From the NCBI GenBank assembly GCA_031552235.1, contig JAVBMR010000004.1, positions 1-64,000 of the forward strand: a DNA stretch of 64,000 nt, in the 5' to 3' direction. The notes beneath the pieces were generated by a model that made no database searches, had not been told where the DNA came from, and was given only the letters and a program-made list of their open reading frames with translations. This document shows, piece after piece, positions 41,155 to 50,688 of the stretch. Position 1 is the stretch's first letter. Every line of letters starts with the position of its first letter. The DNA comes from WRDF01 sp031552235. GTDB lineage: Bacteria > Bacteroidota > Bacteroidia > Bacteroidales > Rikenellaceae. The position numbers and the translations under genes were made by a program.

Positions 41155-42066
41155 ATGAAATATCTGTTATCATTATTGGCGGCGGTCACGGTGTGGACGG
41201 CGTCACAGGCCCAGACGCCTTTCTCGAAAGTGATAGTGCCTTCGGTTCCGTCGGCCATGACGTTCGCCGGGGAGCGCGTCCCGCTTGAGAATTACGACAC
41301 GAGGGAAAGCCTCCAGCGCGAGCTGCTCGTGACATCATATATGCATTCTTCGACATTGCGGGCGCTCTTGAACACAAAGCGTTACTTTGCGGTAATTGAA
41401 CCGATACTTGAAGCAAACGGCATACCCAACGACTTCAAATACCTGGCGATGGCCGAGAGTGCGCTCAACCCGGACGCGGTGTCGATCGTGAAAGCCGCGG
41501 GCCTGTGGCAGATAATGCCCGAAACGGGGCGTGCGCATGGCCTGCTGGTCGATCCCGAGGTGGACGAGCGTTACGACATTGAGAAAGCGACGCAGGTGGC
41601 ATGCCAGCACCTGATGAAATCGTACAACGAGTTCGGGTCGTGGGCCTTCGCGGCAGCGGCATACAACCTCGGCGATGCCGGAGTGCGCAAACGCATTGAC
41701 AAACAGGGTGCTGCTAACTATTATGACGCCTTTTTCCCTGACGAAACAATGCGCTACATGTTCCGCATCCTGTCGTTCAAAATGATAGTCGAAAACCCTT
41801 CGTTCTATGGATACATGGTACGGAGCGTCGATTATTACCCGGTACTCGACAATTACACCGAGATAACAGTGAGCGATACGAATATCGACTGGTCGAAAGT
41901 GGCCCGCGACAACGGCACGACATATAAAATGCTGCGCCAGCTGAACCACTGGATACGAGACTACGAATACAAGAACCTCAAGTGCAACAAGCTGACGGTC
42001 AAGATCCCCGGCCCCGGGTTCAGAGTGGAAACCGGCGGTGTAATTGCAACACAAATAGCGCAGTAG
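41155..42066 (+). CDS. Membrane/periplasmic lytic transglycosylase, MltD-like SLT domain
   Basis: The enzyme cleaves peptidoglycan glycan strands non-hydrolytically. The 303-residue protein has a signal peptide ending near SQAQ (1-20). The SLT domain follows, with catalytic E101 in YLAMAESALNPDAVS, then KAAGLWQIMPETGR and AFAAAAYNLG, the standard motif trio. The C-terminal ~70 residues (SDTNIDWSKVARDNGTTYKMLRQLN) resemble a degenerate LysM-like wall-binding segment. The stop TAG overlaps the uvrA GTG start by one base. Confidence 0.92.
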   Translation: MKYLLSLLAAVTVWTASQAQTPFSKVIVPSVPSAMTFAGERVPLENYDTRESLQRELLVTSYMHSSTLRALLNTKRYFAVIEPILEANGIPNDFKYLAMAESALNPDAVSIVKAAGLWQIMPETGRAHGLLVDPEVDERYDIEKATQVACQHLMKSYNEFGSWAFAAAAYNLGDAGVRKRIDKQGAANYYDAFFPDETMRYMFRILSFKMIVENPSFYGYMVRSVDYYPVLDNYTEITVSDTNIDWSKVARDNGTTYKMLRQLNHWIRDYEYKNLKCNKLTVKIPGPGFRVETGGVIATQIAQ

Positions 42067-44891
42067 TGGAGCAGAAAGAGATAAGGATCGAGGGCGCGCG
42101 CGTACACAACCTCAAGAACATAGACCTCGACATACCCCGTGACAGGCTCGTGGTGATAACCGGGCTGTCTGGTTCGGGCAAATCGTCGCTGGCGTTCGAC
42201 ACGATATATGCCGAGGGGCAGAGGCGCTACATGGAAACGCTTTCGACCTACGCGCGGCAGTTCGTGGGGACGATGGAACGCCCCGATGTGGATAAAATAA
42301 CCGGCCTTAGCCCAGTGGTGGCCATCGAACAGAAGACCACCAACAAGAACCCGCGCTCGACCGTGGGGACTGTGACCGAGATAAACGATTTCCTGCGCCT
42401 GCTGTTCGCGCGGGCCTCGACGGCATATTCGCCCATCACGGGCGAAGAAATGGTGCATTACACCGACGCCCAGATCGCCGACCTCATCCTCGCCAACTAC
42501 ACCGGCCATAAAGTCGCCCTGCTCGCGCCTGTGGTCAAAGGCCGGAAAGGGCATTACCAGGAGCTTTTCGCGTCGTTTATCAAGAAAGGATACCTTTACG
42601 CGCGCATAGACGGCGAAGTGAAAGAACTCGCCGGCGGCATGAAGCTCGACCGCTATAAGGTACACAATATAGAACTTGTAATCGACCGCCTTGTCGTTAA
42701 CGCGGACGCCCGCGAGAGGCTGCTAAAGAGCCTTCAGGAGTCGATGCGGCAGGGGAAAGGCACGATGTCGCTCTACGATTACGACACCAACGCGGCGAGG
42801 TTCTATTCGCGCCATCTGATGTGCCCTACGAGCGGCGTGGCGTTCAACGACCCCGCCCCGCACACATTCTCATTCAACTCGCCGCAGGGCGCATGCCCCA
42901 AGTGCAATGGTTTGGGCGAAGAGACCGTTTTCGACATGTCGAAAATCGTCCCCGATCAGCGGAAGTCGATAAAGGACGGTGCGATAGAACCTATTGGAAA
43001 GCACCGCAATAACCTTTTGTTCAGGCAGATCGAAGAGCTCGGCAAGCGCTATGATTTCTCTATTGACGACCCTGTGAGTACCATTTCGGAAGAGGGCATG
43101 AACGCCATCCTGTACGGCGACACCGAGCCTATGGCCATCGACATGCGCGAATTTTCGCACAGCGGCGGCACGCAAATGATCCCCTGGGAGGGCGTCGCCG
43201 GGTATATCGAGGCGCAGGAAGAGGACAACACCAGCGGTAAGGGCGACAAATGGAGCGGGCAGTTCATGGTACACCGTGTCTGCGGCGCCTGCTGTGGCAC
43301 GAGGCTGAAGCCCGAATCGCTGCAATTCCGTATTGACGGCAAGAATATAGCCGAGCTGTCGGCCATGGATATCGAGCAGTTCGCCGCGTGGAGCGAGGGG
43401 CTGGAATTTCGGATTGGCGACCGCGAGGCACGAATAGCAAAAGAAATACTTAAAGAAATACGCGAGAGGCTGAGGTTCCTGATCGACGTGGGGCTTGGGT
43501 ATCTGTCGCTTGGGCGTGCGTCGCGCTCGCTTTCGGGCGGCGAGAGCCAGCGCATCAGGCTCGCCACACAGATAGGCTCGAAGCTCGTGAACGTGCTTTA
43601 CATCCTCGACGAACCGAGCATCGGGCTCCACCAGCGCGACAACCTCAAACTCATCGCCTCGCTGAAAGAACTGCGCGACGCAGGCAACTCGGTTATCGTG
43701 GTGGAGCATGACGAGGAGATGATACGCAGCGCCGACTATATAGTTGACGTAGGCCCGCAGGCCGGCATGAAAGGCGGCTATATCGTCGCGGCCGGCGACC
43801 TCGGTACTATACTTAAATCGGACACCATCACTGCCGATTACATGAACGGCAGGCGGTCGATAGAGGTTCCGGCCGAGCGCCGCAAAGGTAACGGCAAGAA
43901 GATAACCGTGCGCGGCGCGAGGGGCAACAACCTCAAAAACATAACGGTGGACTTTCCGCTGGGGGGGCTTATATGTGTGACAGGTGTGAGCGGGAGCGGC
44001 AAATCGACGCTCGTGAACGAAACCCTGCGCCCGGCCCTCGGCAAGCACCTCTACCGTTCGCTCGAATATCCGCTGGAGCATGACGCGATAGACGGCATCG
44101 ACAATGTGGACAAACTCGTGGTGGTGGACCAGTCGCCCATAGGGCGCTCGCCGAGGAGCAACCCGGCCACCTATTCGAACGTGTTCGGCGATATCCGCAA
44201 GCTGTTCGAGCAGACGCCCGACGCCCAGATACGCGGTTTCAAGGCAGGCCGGTTCTCGTTCAACGTGAAAGGCGGCCGGTGCGAGGAGTGCCGCGGCGCT
44301 GGCGTGCAGACTATAGAAATGAACTTTCTTCCGGACGTTTACGTGAGATGCAAAGTCTGTGGCGGCAAGCGCTACAACCGCGAAACCCTCGAAGTAAAAT
44401 ACAAGGGCATGAGCATAAACGACGTCCTGGACATGACCGTGAACAGGGCGGTCGAATTCTTCGAGAACATTCCATCCATACACCAGAAGCTCAAAGCGAT
44501 ACAGGACGTGCGGCTGGGCTATATCAGGCTCGGGCAGCCCTGTACTACGCTTTCGGGCGGCGAGAGCCAGCGCATCAAACTATCGAGCGAACTGGCCAAA
44601 CGCGACACCGGAAGCACGCTTTACATCCTTGACGAACCCACCACCGGACTCCATTTCGAAGACGTGCGCCAACTGCTCGAAGTACTGAACAAACTCGTAG
44701 AAAGGGGCAACACCGTCGTAGTGATAGAGCATAACCTGGATGTCATCAAAGTGGCGGACTATATCATCGACATAGGCCCGGACGGCGGGTCGGCCGGCGG
44801 GAATGTGGTTGCCGCCGGGACGCCGGAAGAGATCGCCAAGGTCGAAGGAAGCTACACCGGCAAGTTCCTGAGGGAGATGGGAATAGAGTAG
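42066..44891 (+). CDS. uvrA: UvrABC excinuclease subunit A
   Basis: This is the damage-recognition ATPase of nucleotide excision repair. The best start is GTG 42066, overlapping the preceding stop (TAGTG). It gives 941 residues, the normal length. Two ABC modules are visible: Walker A GLSGSGKSS (33-41) and GVSGSGKST in the second half. Signature LSGGESQRI occurs twice, with Walker B LYILDEPSIGLH and LYILDEPTTGLH. Zinc-finger cysteines are present in ACPKCNGLG, VCGACCGTR and RCEECRGAG...RCKVCGGKRYN. Sharing a transcript with a cell-wall hydrolase is probably incidental. Confidence 0.96.
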   Translation: MEQKEIRIEGARVHNLKNIDLDIPRDRLVVITGLSGSGKSSLAFDTIYAEGQRRYMETLSTYARQFVGTMERPDVDKITGLSPVVAIEQKTTNKNPRSTVGTVTEINDFLRLLFARASTAYSPITGEEMVHYTDAQIADLILANYTGHKVALLAPVVKGRKGHYQELFASFIKKGYLYARIDGEVKELAGGMKLDRYKVHNIELVIDRLVVNADARERLLKSLQESMRQGKGTMSLYDYDTNAARFYSRHLMCPTSGVAFNDPAPHTFSFNSPQGACPKCNGLGEETVFDMSKIVPDQRKSIKDGAIEPIGKHRNNLLFRQIEELGKRYDFSIDDPVSTISEEGMNAILYGDTEPMAIDMREFSHSGGTQMIPWEGVAGYIEAQEEDNTSGKGDKWSGQFMVHRVCGACCGTRLKPESLQFRIDGKNIAELSAMDIEQFAAWSEGLEFRIGDREARIAKEILKEIRERLRFLIDVGLGYLSLGRASRSLSGGESQRIRLATQIGSKLVNVLYILDEPSIGLHQRDNLKLIASLKELRDAGNSVIVVEHDEEMIRSADYIVDVGPQAGMKGGYIVAAGDLGTILKSDTITADYMNGRRSIEVPAERRKGNGKKITVRGARGNNLKNITVDFPLGGLICVTGVSGSGKSTLVNETLRPALGKHLYRSLEYPLEHDAIDGIDNVDKLVVVDQSPIGRSPRSNPATYSNVFGDIRKLFEQTPDAQIRGFKAGRFSFNVKGGRCEECRGAGVQTIEMNFLPDVYVRCKVCGGKRYNRETLEVKYKGMSINDVLDMTVNRAVEFFENIPSIHQKLKAIQDVRLGYIRLGQPCTTLSGGESQRIKLSSELAKRDTGSTLYILDEPTTGLHFEDVRQLLEVLNKLVERGNTVVVIEHNLDVIKVADYIIDIGPDGGSAGGNVVAAGTPEEIAKVEGSYTGKFLREMGIE

Positions 44892-44975
44892 GGGTTTCAC
44901 TAATTTATTGCAATCCCTGCCACGGATTTTGCGTTGACGGTATTTTTTGTTAAATTCAACAAAAAATATTCGGGT

Positions 44976-47015
44976 ATGGAAAACACGCGCAATGTACTTC
45001 CGGTAATCGAACAGGACGGATGGCTCAAGGCCAGCGAAGGCGAACTGCAATACCGTTACGACCGTTTCCGCAAACGCCTCGCCGAAATAGAGGCCGGATG
45101 CGGTTCACTGGTCGATTTCGCCAACGGATATAAATGGTTCGGATTTCAGCGCGACGACCAAAAGCAGGGCTGGTGGTTCCGCGAATGGCTCCCCGGCGCT
45201 TTCGACGTGTATATTTTCGGCGACTTCAACAACTGGGAGCGCACGTCATTACACCTTGAAAAAGACCCGGTGTCGGGCATCTGGTCGATATTCCTGCCAG
45301 ACGAGCAGTTCGCCGGGCGGCTCGTGCATGGCTCGCTCGTGAAAATGCTCGTCCACGGTGAGAACGGCTGGCACGAACGCATACCGTCGTACATCCGCCG
45401 TGTCGTACAAAACGATGACACCAAAGATTTTACTGGCCAATTATGGGCGCCGCCGAAACCTTTCGACTGGAGCGGCGACGATTTCGACATAAATTCCATC
45501 GGCAACCTCCTCATATACGAAAGCCACGTCGGCATGGCCACTGAAGAGATGAAGGTGGGGACGTACAACGAATTCGCCCGCGACGTCCTGCCGAGGGTTA
45601 AAAAACTGGGCTATAACGCCGTGCAGCTCATGGCGGTCGCGGAGCATCCCTATTACGGGAGCTTCGGCTACCACGTTTCGAATTTCTTCGCGCCCTCGTC
45701 GCGCTTCGGGACTCCCGAGGAACTTAAGGCGCTTATCAAAAAAGCCCACAGCATGGGTTTGGCCGTGATAATGGACATAGTCCACTCGCACTATGTCAAG
45801 AATCTCAACGAGGGCCTGAACGAGCTCGACGGCACCGACAGCCTCTATTCGCCGCCGGGAGAGGCCGGGTATCAGAAATACTGGGACTCGAAGAATTTCG
45901 ATTACGGCAAGAACGAGGTGCAGCATTTCCTGCTCTCGAACGCCAAATACTGGCTCGACGAGTTCCATTTCGACGGCTTCCGCTTCGACGGCGTGACCTC
46001 GATGATATACAGCCACCACGGCTACACCGAGTTCGACGACAGGCACAAATATTTCGACGATACCGTCAACCGCGACGCACTGACATACCTCACGCTCGCC
46101 AACAAAATTATACACGATTTCCGCCCGAAGTCGATCACGATAGCCGAGGACGTGAGCGGTATGCCCACAATGTGTTCGCCGGTGGAGGACGGGGGGATAG
46201 GGTTCGACTACCGCCTCGCAATGGCAGTTCCCGATTTCTGGATCAAAATGCTCAAGGAAGTACCCGACGAGCAGTGGGATATCTGGCAGATATGGGAGAT
46301 CATGACCAACCGCCTGCCGTATGTCAAGACGATAGCCTACGCCGAGTCGCACGACCAGGCGCTCGTTGGCGACAAAACCATCGCTTTCCGCCTGATGGAC
46401 AAGGAGATGTATACCGAAATGGACAGGTCGTCGCAGAGCGTCGTAATCGACCGCGGGATGGCGCTCCACAAGATGATACGCCTCGCGACGATCTCGCTCG
46501 GAGGGCAGGCCTACCTCAATTTCATGGGCAACGAGTTTGGGCATCCCGAGTGGATCGACTTCCCGCGCGAGGGTAACGGGTGGAGTTACGCCCATGCGCG
46601 CCGCCAATGGAGCCTTGCCACGAACGGATTTCTGCGTTACAGCTACCTGAACGAGTTCGACGCCGCCATGATAAAGACGGTGAAAAAATACAACGTGTTG
46701 GGCGCCGGTTACGCGTGGAGCCTCCAGATGGACGGCCGCAATAAAACGATGGTTTACAGCCACGGCAGCCTTGTTTTCGTGCTCAACTGGCATCCCGAGT
46801 ACAGCGTCCCCGATTACCTCGTGCAGGTTCCCGAACCGGGCAAATATAAGATAATATTATCGACCGACGCCGAAAAATTCGGCGGGCAGGGCCGCAACGA
46901 CGAATCGGCATGGCACTTCAGCTTCCCGCACGAGGACGCCGACGGCACCGTGCGTCACTACATCAGCATCTACAACGTGTCGCGTACCGGAACTGTCTAT
47001 CAGAAAGGGAAGTGA
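44976..47015 (+). CDS. glgB: 1,4-alpha-glucan branching enzyme
   Basis: The enzyme introduces alpha-1,6 branches into glycogen. 679 residues from ATG 44976 (an upstream TTG extension is disfavoured). An N-terminal CBM48 domain (WWFREWLPGAFDVYIFGDFNNW) precedes the GH13 barrel. Catalytic residues are the Asp of DGFRFDGVTSM, the Glu of TIAEDVSGMP and the Asp of YAESHDQALVGDK. The overall layout, with YNAVQLMAVAEHPYYGSFGYHV, is that of the eukaryote-like GH13 subfamily 8 enzymes common in Bacteroidetes, unlike the E. coli type. No other glycogen gene is adjacent. Confidence 0.95.
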   Translation: MENTRNVLPVIEQDGWLKASEGELQYRYDRFRKRLAEIEAGCGSLVDFANGYKWFGFQRDDQKQGWWFREWLPGAFDVYIFGDFNNWERTSLHLEKDPVSGIWSIFLPDEQFAGRLVHGSLVKMLVHGENGWHERIPSYIRRVVQNDDTKDFTGQLWAPPKPFDWSGDDFDINSIGNLLIYESHVGMATEEMKVGTYNEFARDVLPRVKKLGYNAVQLMAVAEHPYYGSFGYHVSNFFAPSSRFGTPEELKALIKKAHSMGLAVIMDIVHSHYVKNLNEGLNELDGTDSLYSPPGEAGYQKYWDSKNFDYGKNEVQHFLLSNAKYWLDEFHFDGFRFDGVTSMIYSHHGYTEFDDRHKYFDDTVNRDALTYLTLANKIIHDFRPKSITIAEDVSGMPTMCSPVEDGGIGFDYRLAMAVPDFWIKMLKEVPDEQWDIWQIWEIMTNRLPYVKTIAYAESHDQALVGDKTIAFRLMDKEMYTEMDRSSQSVVIDRGMALHKMIRLATISLGGQAYLNFMGNEFGHPEWIDFPREGNGWSYAHARRQWSLATNGFLRYSYLNEFDAAMIKTVKKYNVLGAGYAWSLQMDGRNKTMVYSHGSLVFVLNWHPEYSVPDYLVQVPEPGKYKIILSTDAEKFGGQGRNDESAWHFSFPHEDADGTVRHYISIYNVSRTGTVYQKGK

Positions 47016-47060
47016 TCCTTCAGTCCAGAAGTTAAACGCTCGGCTGAAAGAGCAAAATTT

Positions 47061-47085
47061 AAGCGGCGCCATAATGGTGCCGCTT
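47061..47085 (+). terminator. Terminator of glgB
   Basis: A 10-bp stem AAGCGGCGCC/GGTGCCGCTT with one G-T wobble and a 5-nt loop is followed by CCTTTTC. Confidence 0.7.
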
Positions 47086-47149
47086 CCTTTTCACTGATTT
47101 CTGAGGGTTTGCCGCCCTGATGTTTAAAACCTGAGCAGCAAGGTCCACA

Positions 47150-47494
47150 TTATTTTTTGGTATAGGTACGCGAACCGTCTTTCGACTTCAGTATCCTGCC
47201 GCCATCGACTTTGGTTACTATGAGCGTATCCTGGAACGTGAAAGCAATCTTGTTACCTATACTGTTGGCTGTCAGGATCAGCGTATCGCCCTGCTGCTGC
47301 CAGCTTTCATAAACGAGTGTCGCCATATTGATCGAAGAGGCTTTTCCGTCTTTTTCAAGTTTAACGCCCTGTACCCCATCCATGCCTGGTATGGGTTCGA
47401 TCCATTCGCCCAAAACGGAGTTGCTGTTGCAATTACATGAAGCCAACGCCGCGGCGAACGCGAACAGACCGATGTTGATCAAAACCTTTTTCAT
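47150..47494 (-). CDS. Lipocalin-like lipoprotein
   Basis: A 114-residue small lipoprotein with a lipobox at LASC (lipid Cys 20). The mature domain begins SVLGEWIEPIPGMDGVQGVKLEKDGKASSINM, the pattern of the short Bacteroidetes lipocalin-like family in which a beta-barrel follows the tether. It ends with SKDGSRTYTKK. Ligand and role are unknown. It is the last gene of the ferredoxin-oxidoreductase run, 17 bp after the LEA2-like gene, and is probably carried on that transcript. Confidence 0.82.
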   Translation of the reverse strand: MKKVLINIGLFAFAAALASCNCNSNSVLGEWIEPIPGMDGVQGVKLEKDGKASSINMATLVYESWQQQGDTLILTANSIGNKIAFTFQDTLIVTKVDGGRILKSKDGSRTYTKK

Positions 47495-47511
47495 ATACTT
47501 TGATTATTTAG

Positions 47512-48096
47512 TTATTTGCCTCCGAACGAGAATTCTACGGGTATGTATACGGGCGACGCAACCGTTTGGTTGTTGATGATGAACGACGGCCTGATCTTGA
47601 GCGAAACGGAACTCTTTTCGCTGCCGATCCCGATGAAATTCTTTATGGCCCTGCTTGCCGCGTCTTTCGTGCTGCCGGTCATCAGTTTCGTTGCGTCGAA
47701 CCCTATCGCGAGGGGCAGCGTATTGGTCGCGCCTGCCTGGACGCTGAAGTTCTGCGAGAGGCTGCCCGATGTAAACTCCACTCCATCAACGGCTAAAATG
47801 TACTGCATCCCGTTCAGCATGGCTTCCGAAATGTTCGGGTTTGTCACGTCGAGGTTGAGTGTCATGTTGACCGGAATGGAAGAAGTGTTCCCTGCCAGCA
47901 GTGTCGTCAACTGCGCTGCGCCGACGAGCGACAGGCCCTTTGAAACATTGACGCCACCCACCGACAACCCGGCGATGGAGTTGTAGGCGTACTTGCAGTT
48001 CACCATATTGTAGGTCTGGCTCGCCTGTTTCACAACGTCGCACGACATGACCGCCAACGCGCATAATAAAGCCGCCGCGAATTTTTTAAGTCCCAT
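47512..48096 (-). CDS. LEA14-like (LEA type 2) lipoprotein
   Basis: A 194-residue lipoprotein with a lipobox near LAVMSC (Cys 19). The mature part looks like a WHy/LEA2 beta-sandwich: VNMTLNLDVTNPNISEAMLNGMQYILAVDGVEF is the typical internal pattern, and the C terminus has SSVSLKIRPSFIINNQ and PVYIPVEFSF. In other organisms such domains help in desiccation or envelope stability; here the role is unknown. It starts 12 bp after the oxidoreductase gamma gene. Confidence 0.75.
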   Translation of the reverse strand: MGLKKFAAALLCALAVMSCDVVKQASQTYNMVNCKYAYNSIAGLSVGGVNVSKGLSLVGAAQLTTLLAGNTSSIPVNMTLNLDVTNPNISEAMLNGMQYILAVDGVEFTSGSLSQNFSVQAGATNTLPLAIGFDATKLMTGSTKDAASRAIKNFIGIGSEKSSVSLKIRPSFIINNQTVASPVYIPVEFSFGGK

Positions 48097-48108
48097 AGTC
48101 TGTAATAA

Positions 48109-48654
48109 TTACTGTGCCTCGTGTATAAGTTCCATTCCTATTCGCACGGCTTCCTCGTTGGCCGGGAGTGTTTTCCACGCACGCTCGGGGAGCGATTTCT
48201 TGATGCCCTTGAACACGTTCTCAAGCGTCACGATGGGGCGCACCTTGAGGTAGCCGCCGAGGATCATCGTGTTGAAAAGTCGCGTGTTGCCGCGTTTCGC
48301 CGACTCTTCCGTGGCGTCTATTATGTAGATTTTGATATCCTTGCGGGTGGGGTGGTTCACGATACCGTTGGTGTCGTATATCAGTATGCCGCCCGGGCGC
48401 ACCATTTTTTCGAACTTGTCCATACTCTGCTGGTTCAGGATGATGGCCGTGTCGTACTGGTGCGAAATTGGCGAGCTGATGGTCCTGTCGCTTATCACGA
48501 CCGTCACGTTGGCCGTACCGCCGCGCATCTCGGGGCCGTAGGCCGGCATCCAACTGACCTCGAAATCCTGCATTACGCCCGAGTAGGCGAGTATCTTGCC
48601 CATCGAGAGAACTCCCTGCCCCCCGAAACCTGCTATGATCATTTCTTCTGTCAT
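48109..48654 (-). CDS. 2-oxoacid:ferredoxin oxidoreductase, gamma subunit
   Basis: The 181-residue gamma subunit of a four-subunit 2-oxoacid:ferredoxin oxidoreductase (VorC/KorC type). ATG 48654 gives the family start MTEEMIIAGFGGQGVLSMGKILAY. The GFGGQGV loop binds the CoA or nucleotide moiety, and WMPAYGPEMRGGTANVTVVIS is the core signature. It partners with the beta, alpha and ferredoxin subunits coded just upstream. The enzyme decarboxylates a 2-oxoacid to an acyl-CoA and reduces ferredoxin; whether the substrate is 2-oxoglutarate or a branched-chain 2-oxoacid is not decidable by eye. Confidence 0.92.
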   Translation of the reverse strand: MTEEMIIAGFGGQGVLSMGKILAYSGVMQDFEVSWMPAYGPEMRGGTANVTVVISDRTISSPISHQYDTAIILNQQSMDKFEKMVRPGGILIYDTNGIVNHPTRKDIKIYIIDATEESAKRGNTRLFNTMILGGYLKVRPIVTLENVFKGIKKSLPERAWKTLPANEEAVRIGMELIHEAQ

Positions 48655-48674
48655 CTTCTTCGCGTTTTTTGGGG

Positions 48675-49433
48675 TTATTCTCTCTCTTTCAGGTCGCCGA
48701 GCGGGTAGGCCGGGAACATGTTCTCTTCCATCCATTCGTTAGCTCCTGTGGGAGTCATCTTCCAGCCGCTGTTGCAGGTCGATACGAATTCGACCATCGC
48801 GAGGCCCTGGCCTTTCATCGGTTTCTCGAACGCTTTGCGCAGCGCCTTTTTCGCCTTGCGCACGTTCGCCGGGGTGTTTACCGCCTGGCGCGTAACGTAG
48901 CACGTACCGTCGAGCATGGCCACCATTTCGGAAATTTTGAACGGATAGCCGTGCAGGTTCACGTCGCGTCCCTGCGGTGTCGTGGCGGTTTTCTGACCCA
49001 CAAGCGTCGTTGGAGACATCTGTCCGCCGGTCATACCATAGATGGCGTTGTTGATGTAGATCACGGTTATGTTCTCGCCGCGGTTGCAGGCATGGATGGT
49101 TTCGCTCGTTCCGATAGCGGCGAGGTCGCCGTCGCCCTGGTATGTGAATACCATCTTGTCCGGGGCCACCCTCTTGATGCCGGTGGCGACGGCGCAGGCG
49201 CGTCCGTGCGCTGATTCGGCCCAGTCGCAGTCGATATAGTTATAGGCCAGCACGCCGCACCCCACGGGCGAAACGCCGACCGCCTTGTCTTCCATCCCCA
49301 TCTCGTCGATAACCTCGGCGATGAGTTTATGTATCGTGCCGTGGCTGCAACCGGGGCAATAGTGCATTACCGTGTCGGTGAGCAGCCTGTTTTTGGCGTA
49401 AACAAGGTTCTCTTTTATCTTTTCCACTTCCAT
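48675..49433 (-). CDS. 2-oxoacid:ferredoxin oxidoreductase, beta (thiamine diphosphate) subunit
   Basis: The 252-residue TPP-binding subunit. HYCPGCSHGTIHKLIAEV near the N terminus has the CPGC cluster or cofactor motif. VGVSPVGCGVLAYNYIDCDW and FTYQGDGDLAAIGTSETIHACNRGENITVIYINNAIYGMTGGQ carry the GDG-x(~26)-NN thiamine diphosphate site. It starts 2 bp after the alpha-subunit stop. It should form the heterotetramer active centre together with the alpha subunit. Confidence 0.93.
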   Translation of the reverse strand: MEVEKIKENLVYAKNRLLTDTVMHYCPGCSHGTIHKLIAEVIDEMGMEDKAVGVSPVGCGVLAYNYIDCDWAESAHGRACAVATGIKRVAPDKMVFTYQGDGDLAAIGTSETIHACNRGENITVIYINNAIYGMTGGQMSPTTLVGQKTATTPQGRDVNLHGYPFKISEMVAMLDGTCYVTRQAVNTPANVRKAKKALRKAFEKPMKGQGLAMVEFVSTCNSGWKMTPTGANEWMEENMFPAYPLGDLKERE

Positions 49434-49435
49434 GG

Positions 49436-50527
49436 TTACTCGAATTTAGAGATTAATTTTTCTTTCAGACCTTCGTAAATTTCGCCCGGGGTATGTACCA
49501 CGCCGCCGTAGCGTCCGTAGTTTTCGACCAATGTGTCGAGGCCCACGGCCAGCTGAATGTCGTATTTCATCTGCCCGGCGCTCATTTCCACCGAGAGGAA
49601 GCCTTTGACCCTGTTACGCATCTCACGAAGCGCATTAGTCGGGAACGGGAAGAGCGTAATAGGACGCAGCAGGCCGACCTTGTAGCCCTCCTCGCGTGCC
49701 ATTTCGACTACCTTGGCCGACATACGAGCCGAAGCGCCATAGGCTACCATTATGTAATCGGCATCCTCACACTGGAACGTCTCGTAGCGTACCTCTTCGT
49801 CGCGCATACGCTGGTATTTTGCTTGCAGCTTGTGGTTCACTTTTTCCTGACGCAGCGGTTCGAGTTCGAGCGATGTGACCACATTGCGGCCGCGCCCTTT
49901 CTTGCCCGTGAGCGCCCAGTCGCCGTGTTTTTCGATAATCTCTTCGTCCGTCCAGCGAGGTGTGGCCTCGCTAACGACCACTTTTTCCATCATCTGGCCG
50001 ATAACGCCGTCGGTAAGGATCATCACCGGGTTCAGGTATTTGAAGGCCAGATCGAAGCCCAGTCCCACAAAATCGTACATCTCCTGAACCGAATTGGGAG
50101 CGAGCACCAGCATGTTGAAGTCGCCGTGGCCTCCGGCCTTGGTAGCCTGGAAGTAGTCGGCCTGCGAGGGTTGGATGGTCCCGAGGCCCGGGCCGCCGCG
50201 CTGCACGTTCACCACCACGCACGGCAGCTCGGCACCGGCAATATAGCTAAGTCCTTCGCCCATAAGGCTTATGCCAGGGCTTGACGATGTTGTCATCGCC
50301 TTGCGTCCGCATGCCGCCGCGCCGTAGACCATATTAATAGAAGCCGTTTCGCTTTCGCTCTGCACCACGGCCATCCCTGTCGTTTCCCACGGGCGCAGCT
50401 CCATGAGCGTTTCGATCACCTCGGTCTGGGGTGTGATGGGGTAGCCGAAATAACCGTCGCAACCGGCACGCACCGCCGCTTCGGCGATGGCCTCGTTGCC
50501 TTTCATTAGCTTAATTTCTTTTTTCAT
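49436..50527 (-). CDS. vorB: 2-oxoacid:ferredoxin oxidoreductase, alpha subunit (VorB-type)
   Basis: The 363-residue alpha subunit with the pyrimidine-binding domain (GNEAIAEAAVRAGCDGYFGYPITPQTEVIE) and the transketolase C-terminal-like domain. SESETASINMVYGAAACGRKAMTTSSSPGISLMGEGLSY is the family core. Proteins of this exact form are usually annotated as VorB (3-methyl-2-oxobutanoate dehydrogenase), though many act on 2-oxoglutarate. Its first eight codons (MKKEIKLM) are also found 161 bp upstream in a dead-end duplicate, separated by a REP-like insertion. This puts an unusual 174-bp gap between vorB and the ferredoxin gene. Confidence 0.92.
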   Translation of the reverse strand: MKKEIKLMKGNEAIAEAAVRAGCDGYFGYPITPQTEVIETLMELRPWETTGMAVVQSESETASINMVYGAAACGRKAMTTSSSPGISLMGEGLSYIAGAELPCVVVNVQRGGPGLGTIQPSQADYFQATKAGGHGDFNMLVLAPNSVQEMYDFVGLGFDLAFKYLNPVMILTDGVIGQMMEKVVVSEATPRWTDEEIIEKHGDWALTGKKGRGRNVVTSLELEPLRQEKVNHKLQAKYQRMRDEEVRYETFQCEDADYIMVAYGASARMSAKVVEMAREEGYKVGLLRPITLFPFPTNALREMRNRVKGFLSVEMSAGQMKYDIQLAVGLDTLVENYGRYGGVVHTPGEIYEGLKEKLISKFE

Positions 50528-50579
50528 ACTTTGTTTGTATGGTATATTTTCCGGAGATGGTTCGTCTGCCGTCTGTTAT

Positions 50580-50668
50580 CTCGCTCCGCTATAACCCTCC
50601 CGCGCTACGCGCGACGACGGGGCTCCGCTCGATGAACTCATCCGGCCTGCGGCCGAACTCGGTTCATT
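50580..50668. repeat. REP-like palindromic insertion inside the vor operon
   Basis: GC-rich sequence with several inverted repeats: CGGCC-TGC-GGCCG (50643-50655), ATGAAC...GTTCAT (50632-50637 with 50662-50667) and CGCG pairs near 50601-50613. There is no coding potential. The exact ends are unclear; the extra DNA between the two vorB starts spans roughly 50528-50663. Confidence 0.55.
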
Positions 50669-50688
50669 AATTTTATCTCTTTTTTCAT
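50638..50688 (-). pseudogene. Duplicate of the vorB 5' end, interrupted by the REP-like insertion
   Basis: ATG 50688 lies 13 bp after the ferredoxin stop, where vorB would be expected to begin. It encodes MKKEIKLM, identical in protein to the first eight residues of vorB but with four synonymous differences. It then runs into the insertion (NRVRPQAG) and stops at TGA 50638-50640. It looks like the original vorB start, left behind when DNA was inserted and the first codons were duplicated. Confidence 0.6.

Noticed and set aside
42870..44483. 537-codon open frame on the minus strand
   Set aside because: Antisense shadow of uvrA.
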